A stretch of DNA of 64,000 nucleotides from Kiloniellaceae bacterium (GTDB lineage: Bacteria; Pseudomonadota; Alphaproteobacteria; Kiloniellales; J153), in the NCBI GenBank assembly GCA_021776115.1, contig JAJFGN010000049.1, positions 62,001 to 126,000 on the forward strand, in the 5' to 3' direction. Position numbers and translations under genes: made by a program. Numbering within the stretch: position 1 is the stretch's first letter; each line of letters opens with the position of its first letter. Below, in pieces: positions 22,717 through 34,645 of this stretch. The notes below the pieces were generated by a model. It saw nothing but the letters and a program-made list of their open reading frames with translations. It had not been told where the DNA came from and made no database searches.

Positions 22717-23706
22717 ATGAAAATTGGGCGGACAGAAACGAGGATGAATATGCTGGTGCGTTCGGGCGGCCACGCCATACCGCAAAACACGCTGAAAAAC
22801 TCAATCCAGTGCTCGGGGATAGGGTTGCACAGCGGTGCGAAGGTCAACATGACCCTGCACCCTGGAGCGCCTGACACCGGCATCTTGTTTCGCCGCACAG
22901 GGCTGCCCAGCAGCCCGGTCGAGATTCCGGCGACTTGGGAGTACGCGATCGAGACGCCCCTGTGCACGACGCTGGTCGACCCGGCGGGCGGCGCCAAGAT
23001 TGCTACGATCGAGCACTTGATGTCGGCGTTGCTGGGTTGCGGTATCGACAACGCAGAGATTGAACTCGACGGACCTGAAGTGCCGGTGATGGATGGCAGT
23101 GCCGCGCCCTTCGTGTTCCTGATTGAATGCGCCGGCACGTTGCGGCAGGATGCCCCGCGGCGCGTGATCGAGATCATGAAAGATGTGAGCGTTTCGGAGC
23201 CGGACCGCGCAATCGCCCTGAGCCCCGGGATCAATATGTCGGTCGATTTTGAGATCGAATTCGATAGTCCGGTGGTGGCCCGTCAATCCTGGTCTATGCA
23301 TGTCAACGAAGGGGCCTATAAGCGTGACATCTCGCGCGCCCGGACCTTTGGTTTCTTGCATGAAGTCGATCGTATGCGCGCAATGGGCCTGGCACGGGGC
23401 GGCTCGCTCGACAACGCCATCGTGATAGATGGCGATCAGATCCTGAACCCGGGCGGACTGCGCTATGAGAACGAGTTTGTCCGCCACAAGGTACTGGACC
23501 TGATCGGCGATCTGTTCCTGGCCGGTGGACCTGTAATTGGCCTCACGCGCGGAGTCCGTGCGGGACACGCCCTGACCTTGCGTTTGCTCCAAACGCTGTT
23601 CGCGGATCGCGATGCCTGGCGGTTGCGCGATATGACCGAAGCCGATCTGGCCTACGGCATGGGCGCCGTAACGCCGCCGGCCCGTGCGGTGGCGGCGCGC
23701 GCCTGA
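22717..23706 (+). CDS. lpxC: UDP-3-O-acyl-N-acetylglucosamine deacetylase (start may be internal)
   Basis: CSGIGLHSGAKVNMTLHP, TIEHLMSALLGCGIDNAEIELDGPEVPVMDGSAAPFV, RHKVLDLIGDLFLAG. Confidence 0.96.
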   Translation: MKIGRTETRMNMLVRSGGHAIPQNTLKNSIQCSGIGLHSGAKVNMTLHPGAPDTGILFRRTGLPSSPVEIPATWEYAIETPLCTTLVDPAGGAKIATIEHLMSALLGCGIDNAEIELDGPEVPVMDGSAAPFVFLIECAGTLRQDAPRRVIEIMKDVSVSEPDRAIALSPGINMSVDFEIEFDSPVVARQSWSMHVNEGAYKRDISRARTFGFLHEVDRMRAMGLARGGSLDNAIVIDGDQILNPGGLRYENEFVRHKVLDLIGDLFLAGGPVIGLTRGVRAGHALTLRLLQTLFADRDAWRLRDMTEADLAYGMGAVTPPARAVAARA

Positions 23707-23923
23707 CCGGCAGTCGATCCGGCGCTAAAAACGCGATTTCCTTTATCGGCCGCCAAGTCGGCGGCCTCTCGAGGTACGGCCCTGGAAAGCAGGTCTCCTC
23801 GCGCCTTCCCCCTGTTCTTAGCGGCAACCACTCGGCTTGAGGCGGCCGCGGCCTCCACCTATAATCCCGGCAATCTAGGGCTCTGAAACCGACGACTTCG
23901 CGGTCGTCAGCCAAGTTCAAGGG

Positions 23924-24775
23924 GTGGTCGGGAAAGTGATTCGGCGTCTATATTTCGGCTCCGCGCAGCGGCGCCTTGGCGGCAAGCTTTTGCTCGCCGC
24001 ATGCCTTGCCTTCGCAGTGACGGCATGCGCCAGCAGTGAGCCCGAGTACGTCGAGCTTCCCGTCGAAGATCTGTACAACAGCGCCATGGATGCCATGCTG
24101 AGCGGCGAGTATGAGGAGTCGGCACGCCTGTTCGACGAGGTTGAGCGTCAACATCCCTACTCGGTCTGGGCCTCGAAAGCACAGCTGATGGCGGCGTATG
24201 CGTTCTATCAGAACAACAAGTACGACGAAGCGATCAACGCCCTGGACCGCTTTATACAACTTCATCCCGGCAATCGCGATATCGCCTACGCCCACTATTT
24301 GAGGGCGATCAGCTATTACGAACAGATATCGGACATTGGCCGGGACCAAAAAATGACGCGCATGGCGCTGGAGACGCTGCAAGAAGTCGTCCGGCGTTTT
24401 CCCGACAGCCGCTATGCCCGCGATGCGACGCTGAAAATAGATCTCGCGCGCGACCATCTCGCAGGCAAGTACATGGCGGTCGGCCGCTTCTATCAGGATA
24501 AGGGAGAGTACCTGGCCGCCATCAACCGTTTCCGGGAAGTGATTCAAAACTACCAGACGACCACCCATGCCCCGGAAGCCTTGCATCGCCTCGTGGAAAG
24601 CTACCTGGCCATCGGGGTCACGGACGAAGCCCAAGCCACCGCCGCGGTCCTCGGCTATAATTTTCCGGGAAACACTTGGTATCTCGATAGCTACGCCTTG
24701 CTGACGGGAATCGATCTGCGCCCGGCGGAAAGCAAGGACTCCTGGATTAGCCGGGTCTGGAAATCAATTATCTAA
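23924..24775 (+). CDS. bamD: Outer membrane assembly lipoprotein BamD
   Basis: Lipobox-like VTACASS; TPR repeats with YNSAMDAMLSGEYEESARLFDEVERQHPYSVWASKAQL...SRYARDA. Confidence 0.92.
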   Translation: MVGKVIRRLYFGSAQRRLGGKLLLAACLAFAVTACASSEPEYVELPVEDLYNSAMDAMLSGEYEESARLFDEVERQHPYSVWASKAQLMAAYAFYQNNKYDEAINALDRFIQLHPGNRDIAYAHYLRAISYYEQISDIGRDQKMTRMALETLQEVVRRFPDSRYARDATLKIDLARDHLAGKYMAVGRFYQDKGEYLAAINRFREVIQNYQTTTHAPEALHRLVESYLAIGVTDEAQATAAVLGYNFPGNTWYLDSYALLTGIDLRPAESKDSWISRVWKSII

Positions 24776-25187
24776 TACCAAGGAGCGTTGACAATGACCC
24801 ATAGAGATCGCTTAGGCGATCCGCCGGGTAGACGGGAAGCCGCAAGCGATGCGGTATACGCTCCTAGTGTGGTGGGCCAGAAATTGGTGGCATCTAGGAC
24901 GCCGTTGCAGGGTTCTCGGCTAGGCGCGTGGGTCGCCGTGATGCTGTCGCATCACAAGACCCGCGCAACGACGGCCGAGGGGCCTGCAACGGCGTCCGAA
25001 GGGTCGCTTTCGCGGTCCTCTGGAGGGCGTCACCGCCGCTTGCCGATGCTTCGGCATCGCCGGCGCGACGCTTCCTACCCAGAGAACCGCGAAAGCGATC
25101 CTAGATGCCACCAATTTCTGGTCCACCACACTAGCCGAAAACCGTGGTAAGCCGTCTCTATGGGTCATTGTCAACGCTCCTTGGTAT
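24775..25187. repeat. 413-bp palindromic MITE-like element with long terminal inverted repeats
   Basis: Perfect 33-bp terminal inverted repeat (24775-24807 vs 25155-25187: ATACCAAGGAGCGTTGACAATGACCCATAGAGA); second nested 36-bp arm (24864-24899 vs 25099-25134) with one mismatch; no credible ORF. Confidence 0.9.
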
Positions 25188-25196
25188 GAAGCCAGC

Positions 25197-28960
<3,764 letters not shown>

Positions 28961-29027
28961 AGACAAACACAATATTTACCAGAAGGGGATATGTTGACGT
29001 CTTCTCAACCAGGGGATTCGCCGCACC

Positions 29028-29285
29028 ATGCTTAAAGCCCAAGAGAGCCTCGAATTCATACTGGAGAAGGTCCAGGTCCTAGGCAGCGGCGACCGGCCCG
29101 ATCAAAGGGCGGCCTACCGTGCGCTCATTCACCTGACCCAGCGCTGGGCCGAGCCGACGGACCTCTTTATTTCCGAGGACTTAGCCATGGCCGAGCGGAT
29201 CGGTCAGGACTTGGCTGAGATCTCGCGCCACGTCAACGACCTCCAGCACGCCTACATGAAGGCCCTATTTGGCGACACCGCCTAG
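29028..29285 (+). CDS. Small hypothetical protein (85 aa)
   Basis: Intact ORF with plausible upstream spacing after ligA; no recognised domain. Confidence 0.6.
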   Translation: MLKAQESLEFILEKVQVLGSGDRPDQRAAYRALIHLTQRWAEPTDLFISEDLAMAERIGQDLAEISRHVNDLQHAYMKALFGDTA

Positions 29286-29310
29286 GGCTAAAGCGGCTGG
29301 GTCGCGCTAC

Positions 29311-29372
29311 CGCCGAATTCCCTGTTATTCCCTGTTCGCCATTTTCCCTGTTATTCGCTGATTTCAGGGAAA
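29311..29372. repeat. Short CCCTGTT repeat cluster (shared motif with 61627-61672)
   Basis: CGCCGAATTCCCTGTTATTCCCTGTTCGCCATTTTCCCTGTTATTC...CAGGGAA: three direct CCCTGTT plus one inverted half. Confidence 0.7.
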
Positions 29373-29730
29373 TATAATAATTTAAGAGATGCCGGCGTAG
29401 CCGCGATTTGGGCCCGGATACCGATGGATTCATCGCGTCATCGCTCCATGCTGCACCGTCCTTGGGACCCAAGCTTATCCCGCGCCCCGGCCGATGCAAT
29501 GGATGGGCTGTTGAAAACAGAGAGTCGTGGAGTAGCTGTTGATTCGCTTATCATTGTCCGCGACGCTCCGGCTCCCATCAGAAAGATCGGTGCAGCGCCG
29601 TAGAATCAGGTACTATGTTCGTTGAATTGGCGCTTTAGTCGATTCAGGAATGTTCTCCGTAACTCTCAACACCAACATAACGCAGTAAATCGCAAGTGCC
29701 ATAAATGGAAACTGGGTTAGGGCAAAGGAA

Positions 29731-30780
29731 ATGAAATCCGTGCACTATCCTCCAACGCATACGTACGTGCGATTGGTCCTGGCCGCTCTTTTTGCTTGCC
29801 TTGTTTTCGCTGTTCCCGCCAAGGCCCGGGATCTGCAAAGGTTTCTGTTCATTGGCGACCTGCCCTACTCCAACGGGCAGAAAGATCGCCTGAAAACCAC
29901 TATCAAGGAGGCGATTAGGAAGGGCGGATTTCCATTTCTCGTACATTACGGCGATTTCAAAGGCGGCGGCGTCGCGTGTGGCGACGAAGTGGATATCAAG
30001 GACGCCTTCAAACAAATCAACGACCTTATCATGGATGAGGACGATACAAGTCCACCGCGCCCCGTTTTCTACACGCCCGGTGACAATGAATGGACAGACT
30101 GCGATCGACGGTTCGATAAGGGTGAACCGAAGTCTGAGTTGAAACAACTGGACTCGCTTCGGCAGATATTCTTTTCGGATGCGCCTTTGAAGCTATCCGA
30201 CAAATGGCAATACCAACACCAGCCTCTGTATCCGGAGAATGCCCTATGGCGCTTTGGGGGGGGTCAGTTTGCTACTCTGCATCTGGTTGGCACAAACAAT
30301 GGACGCGTCAATATACTGATGGACGATGTCGCCATGGCCTTGGCTCAAGTCGATGCGCGCGACCAAGCAAATCGGGCCTGGCTCAATAAGGTCTTCGAAA
30401 AAGCGGAGAAGTTTCGCAATCCAGCAGAGGCCGTAATTATTTCCACCCAAGCGGACGTAACCAATCCGAGTGAGGCTGCGCCCTGCACCCCAGCCAACCC
30501 AATATACTGCGACGCCTATGCCGGTTTCCGGGCGCAGCTAATCAAGCATGCGGCGCACTTCAAGAAGCCGGTGCTTTTGGTGCACGGCGACACTACCCCC
30601 TACTGCCTGGACAAAAGCTTCGGCGATGCAATAGCACCCAATCTGTGGCGCCTTAATGCGGGCGGGGATTACCACGAACCGCTCGATGCCACGGTCGTGA
30701 CCTTCCATGGCGGCAAAATGGACCCGCCATTCTCTGCAATCGGCCTAGTAGACGGCGAAAAACCAACGGTAGGATGTTAG
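29731..30780 (+). CDS. Secreted metallophosphoesterase-like protein
   Basis: N-terminal signal peptide (LVLAALFACLVFAVPAKA); motifs FIGDLPYSNG, HYGDFKGG, YTPGDNEWTDC, LVHGDTTPY, GGDYHE. Confidence 0.7.
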   Translation: MKSVHYPPTHTYVRLVLAALFACLVFAVPAKARDLQRFLFIGDLPYSNGQKDRLKTTIKEAIRKGGFPFLVHYGDFKGGGVACGDEVDIKDAFKQINDLIMDEDDTSPPRPVFYTPGDNEWTDCDRRFDKGEPKSELKQLDSLRQIFFSDAPLKLSDKWQYQHQPLYPENALWRFGGGQFATLHLVGTNNGRVNILMDDVAMALAQVDARDQANRAWLNKVFEKAEKFRNPAEAVIISTQADVTNPSEAAPCTPANPIYCDAYAGFRAQLIKHAAHFKKPVLLVHGDTTPYCLDKSFGDAIAPNLWRLNAGGDYHEPLDATVVTFHGGKMDPPFSAIGLVDGEKPTVGC

Positions 30781-30903
30781 CTCGGAGCCCAGATAGGACA
30801 GCTTAACAAGTTATATTTCGCCGTTTGCCGTGTGCGAGTGCACCTTTGATCCCCTGCGGCGCAATTCGATCGTGCTATCGCGCCCAAGAACAATTCAGCA
30901 AAA

Positions 30904-32730
30904 TTAAGCCGTAATCGGCGCCGTCGCCCGATTGAGCCAGGCCGCCGCCGCTCCATCCAGCGTGTCGCGGTGAGCCGCGCGCACGCGGGCATGGTAGGCG
31001 TTCAGCCATTCGAGCTCGTCCGCGACTAGCAAGGCCGGGCCGATCAGTCGCAAATCTATGGGCGCCAGGGTCAGGGTCTCGAAGGCCAGCATGTCCTTTT
31101 CGTCGGCCGACTGGGCCGGGCTATCGACCACGGCCACGAGGTTCTCGATCCGGATACCGTAGGCCCCCGTCTTATAATAACCGGGTTCGTTGGACACGAT
31201 CATGCCGGGCTCCAGGGCGCTCCGGTTCGGCATCTTGGCGATACGCTGCGGGCCCTCGTGGACGTTGAGATAGCTGCCGACCCCATGTCCGGTGCCGTGG
31301 TCGTAGTCCAGACCGGCCTGCCACAAAGAGTACCGGGCCAGCACGTCGAGCTGACTCCCCGTCGTGCCGCGTGGAAAGCGCGCCCGTGCCAGGGCGATAT
31401 GCCCCTTGAGAACGCGGGTGAAGCGATCGCGCGCCTCCTCGCTTGGCGCCCCGATCGCAACCGTGCGGGTCACGTCGGTCGTGCCGTCGAGGTATTGACC
31501 ACCCGAATCGACCAGGAATAGCTCACCCAGGCCCAGGGGCCGGCTGCTGGCCTCCTCGGCGCGGTAATGCACGATGGCGCCGTTTGGACCGGCGCCGGAG
31601 ATGGTGTCGAAGGAAGGGCCTTGAAAGAGCTCGTTCTCGCCCCGGAGCGCCAGGAGTTCCCCAGCCGCCTCAAGCTCGCCAATCGGGTCGCCGGCCTGGG
31701 CGCGCACTTCTGCCTCCCGGTCCAACCAGGCCAGAAAACGGACCAGCGACCGGCCATCGCGCGCGTGCGCCGCGCGCGCGCCCGCCAATTCGACCGGGTT
31801 CTTGCAGGCCTTTGGCAACTGGCAAGGATCGGGGCCCGTTATCAAGGTCGCGCCGGCCGCACGGGACCGCTCGAATATCCATGAGGCAGCAGTAACCGGA
31901 TCGGCCAGGACGGCCTTCCCGGTCGCGCCCAGGTCGTCCAGAACCGGGCCTAACTCGGCGGGATCGTGGATCGTGACGCCATTGCCGATGTGCGCGCGAA
32001 GTTTTGCGGTCACTTTGGCTGGGTCGAGAAACCACTGCACCGCCGCATCGGCGTGCAACACGGCGAAGGACAAGGGCAGCGGCGAATTGGGCACGTCCTG
32101 GCCGCGCACGTTCAACAGCCAGGCAATCGAATCCGGCAAGGTAACGACGGCTGCGTCCGCACCCTGCTTCGCGAGTTCGCCCGCGACTTCCGAGCGTTTG
32201 TCGGCGGCCGTCTTGCCGGCATAGTCAAGCGGGTGGGCCACGACCGGGGATCCCGGCGGCGGTGGGCGATCCGCCCAGATCGAGTCCACGGGGTTGTCGT
32301 CCAAGAGAACCAGAGAAGCGCCGGCCTTTTCAATCGCGGCGCGCAGCGTCTCGATTTGCTGCTCGCTGTGGAGCCAGGGATCGACGCCCAGTGCCTGCCC
32401 CGCCGCCATATGTTGCGCAATCCAATCGCCCGGTGGTTGTTCACTCAGATGGCAATACTCGAAGAGGCCACCCGCAACCTGATCGCGGACCTGAAGCGTA
32501 TAGCGGCCATCCACGAAAATAGCCGCGCTGGCGTCCAACACGACCGCCATCCCGGCCGAGCCGGTGAATCCCGTTAACCATGCCAGGCGCTCGGAATCGG
32601 CGGCCACGTATTCGCCCAAATGCGCGTCCGCGCGTGGGATCACAAAGCCGTCCAGGCTCCGGTGCGATAGCTCGGCCCGGAGCCGCGTCATACGCACCTC
32701 CAGCGGCTCGCTTTCATGACTTTCAGCCAT
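30904..32730 (-). CDS. Aminopeptidase P family protein (M24, Xaa-Pro aminopeptidase)
   Basis: GQYLDGTTDVTRTVAIG, DYDHGTGHGVGSYLNVHEGPQRI, PGMIVSNEPGYYKTGAYGIRIENL metal-binding residues. Confidence 0.95.
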   Translation of the reverse strand: MAESHESEPLEVRMTRLRAELSHRSLDGFVIPRADAHLGEYVAADSERLAWLTGFTGSAGMAVVLDASAAIFVDGRYTLQVRDQVAGGLFEYCHLSEQPPGDWIAQHMAAGQALGVDPWLHSEQQIETLRAAIEKAGASLVLLDDNPVDSIWADRPPPPGSPVVAHPLDYAGKTAADKRSEVAGELAKQGADAAVVTLPDSIAWLLNVRGQDVPNSPLPLSFAVLHADAAVQWFLDPAKVTAKLRAHIGNGVTIHDPAELGPVLDDLGATGKAVLADPVTAASWIFERSRAAGATLITGPDPCQLPKACKNPVELAGARAAHARDGRSLVRFLAWLDREAEVRAQAGDPIGELEAAGELLALRGENELFQGPSFDTISGAGPNGAIVHYRAEEASSRPLGLGELFLVDSGGQYLDGTTDVTRTVAIGAPSEEARDRFTRVLKGHIALARARFPRGTTGSQLDVLARYSLWQAGLDYDHGTGHGVGSYLNVHEGPQRIAKMPNRSALEPGMIVSNEPGYYKTGAYGIRIENLVAVVDSPAQSADEKDMLAFETLTLAPIDLRLIGPALLVADELEWLNAYHARVRAAHRDTLDGAAAAWLNRATAPITA

Positions 32731-33021
32731 AATTTCTCGCGTAAGGTTTCGCCGGGAAAGCTAGGGCTGGACGGTCGATTCGACAAGCCCTGTGGCGCAG
32801 TCAGAATCGACAGTTCCGATCTATTCCCTCCCTAACTCACTGTAAAGCATGATTTTTTAAAGAATTCTTAGGTATGTCGTTTTAACATTGCTGCAGTGCA
32901 ATATGGGCGCTCGAAGGTGACCCAGAAACGTCATAGATACTGACCAGACAGACAGAAATGCGGCCCGGTGACGACGCGTCGAGGACCTGCATAGGAATAC
33001 TTTTTTTGATGGAGATCCTTT

Positions 33022-33669
33022 ATGGCTCAGGCTATCGCTAAACACGCCGGGTCGACGCACAGAGGCCAAAAGCCGGCGTTCACCCAAGGCATCCTCGACG
33101 GCGTTTTCCGCTTTCTCGCTCGCCGCCGGACCCAGCGCGAATTGTCGCGCTTGGACGATCGTATGCTCGCCGACATTGGATTGTCGCGCGGCGACATCCA
33201 CATTGCGGCGGCCCAGGCCGTTGGCACGCGGGCGCAAAAAAAAACTCCGATTTGGGCTAATTGGCTGTCGCTAGTGCAGCGCGCCCGGACGCGCGCGCGG
33301 ATGGTTCGGGATCTCCATCGTTTGCCCAACCATATTCTGGACGATATCGGCATCCAGCGCTGGCAAATCGAGGACGAAGTCGACGGCATCCTGGCCAAGA
33401 ACGACACCAAGGATGAGTCGTTGAAGACCGAGACGGACGGGACGTCGCCGGTTCACGATCTTCTGCGCCGTGTTGAAGCCGCCACTTGGCCGTTCCGGCG
33501 CTGGCAGATGAGCCGCGTCGCAGCCGGTCAGATGGCGCGCCTGAACCGGGATACGCTTGCCGATCTTGGATACGTAAAGGGCGACGTGGATTGGGTGCCG
33601 GAAGTGTTGGCGGAACGCCACCTGAGGTCCGCCGCGAACCGCAATCAAGCGCGTGAGGTCGTCGCCTAA
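33022..33669 (+). CDS. Protein with three DUF1127-like units
   Basis: RELSRLDDRMLADIGLSRGDIHIA; RDLHRLPNHILDDIGIQRWQIEDEV; ARLNRDTLADLGYVKGDVDWV. Confidence 0.8.
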   Translation: MAQAIAKHAGSTHRGQKPAFTQGILDGVFRFLARRRTQRELSRLDDRMLADIGLSRGDIHIAAAQAVGTRAQKKTPIWANWLSLVQRARTRARMVRDLHRLPNHILDDIGIQRWQIEDEVDGILAKNDTKDESLKTETDGTSPVHDLLRRVEAATWPFRRWQMSRVAAGQMARLNRDTLADLGYVKGDVDWVPEVLAERHLRSAANRNQAREVVA

Positions 33670-33717
33670 CAGCGAAACCCAACCGGCTTGTCCCCAAGCT
33701 GCTTGTCAAAGAGACAA

Positions 33718-33753
33718 GGCGGCGGTCCTGAAAAAGACCGCCGTCTTTTTCTT
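33718..33753 (+). terminator. Intrinsic terminator
   Basis: GGCGGCGGTC-CTGAAAAA-GACCGCCGTC-TTTTTCTTT hairpin followed by T tract. Confidence 0.85.
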
Positions 33754-33762
33754 TGGCCCAAC

Positions 33763-34638
33763 TTACCGCGACAAGATCAAGGTCGACCACTCGCCTAGAA
33801 CGATATCGCGTACCAGGCGAAGCGGTCGGTGACTTTCGGCCACGGCCTTCGCTTGCCCAGTAAGGAGGCCGGAGAGAATCGCGAAACCGCCGGGCGCGAG
33901 GTGCCGGATCAGGTCCGGCGCCATGTCGCATAGCGGCCGGGCCAGAATATTCGCGACAACCAGGTCATAGGGCGCGCCCGCCGCCACCGCCGGGCATCGA
34001 TAGCCGTCCCCCAGTTCGGCGCGCACCGTCTCTGCGACCTCGTTGACCCGCGCATTTTCCTCGGTCAGGCGCACGGCGTCCGGATCGTTATCCACGGCCA
34101 GCACCGGCGCGCCCCAAAGCTTGGCCACGGCCAGGGCGAGAATGCCGGTGCCGCACCCCATGTCGAGGGCGCGGGCGACGGCCCGCTCTCGCTTCATCTC
34201 AGCCAGCGCCAGGAGGCAGCCGCGCGTGGTTTCGTGTTGCCCCGTGCCAAAGGCGATGCTGGCTTCGATGCGAATCGGGATCGAGCCGGGCGGCGGTGGC
34301 TCGCTGACGTGGGCGCCAAATACATAGAAGGGTCCAGCGTGGATCGGCGGCAGGGCCTTGCGTCCCTCCGCGACCCAATCGAGATCCGGCAGGCGTTCGA
34401 TCTCGAATTCGGGCGGCTCTATCCCTCCGGCCAGCGCCGCGGCCGCGAGCGGCGCCGCGACCCGGGCCCTGTCAGGCTCCTGCGCCAGGTAAAAATCTAG
34501 GGCAACCCGGTCGTCGGGGTCCGGCAGGCCGCTCGCGACGGCGCCGCCGAGTTGGCCGAGCGCCGCCTCGAAAGCCGGAACGGCCGCGGCCGGGACCGTT
34601 AGGCGTAGGCACCACGCCGAACCCTGGCCACTCACCAT
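33763..34638 (-). CDS. prmA: Ribosomal protein L11 methyltransferase
   Basis: SIAFGTGQHETTRGCLLAL, ALDMGCGTGILALAVAKLWG, YDLVVANILARPL. Confidence 0.93.
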   Translation of the reverse strand: MVSGQGSAWCLRLTVPAAAVPAFEAALGQLGGAVASGLPDPDDRVALDFYLAQEPDRARVAAPLAAAALAGGIEPPEFEIERLPDLDWVAEGRKALPPIHAGPFYVFGAHVSEPPPPGSIPIRIEASIAFGTGQHETTRGCLLALAEMKRERAVARALDMGCGTGILALAVAKLWGAPVLAVDNDPDAVRLTEENARVNEVAETVRAELGDGYRCPAVAAGAPYDLVVANILARPLCDMAPDLIRHLAPGGFAILSGLLTGQAKAVAESHRPLRLVRDIVLGEWSTLILSR

Positions 34639-34645
34639 GCCGTCT

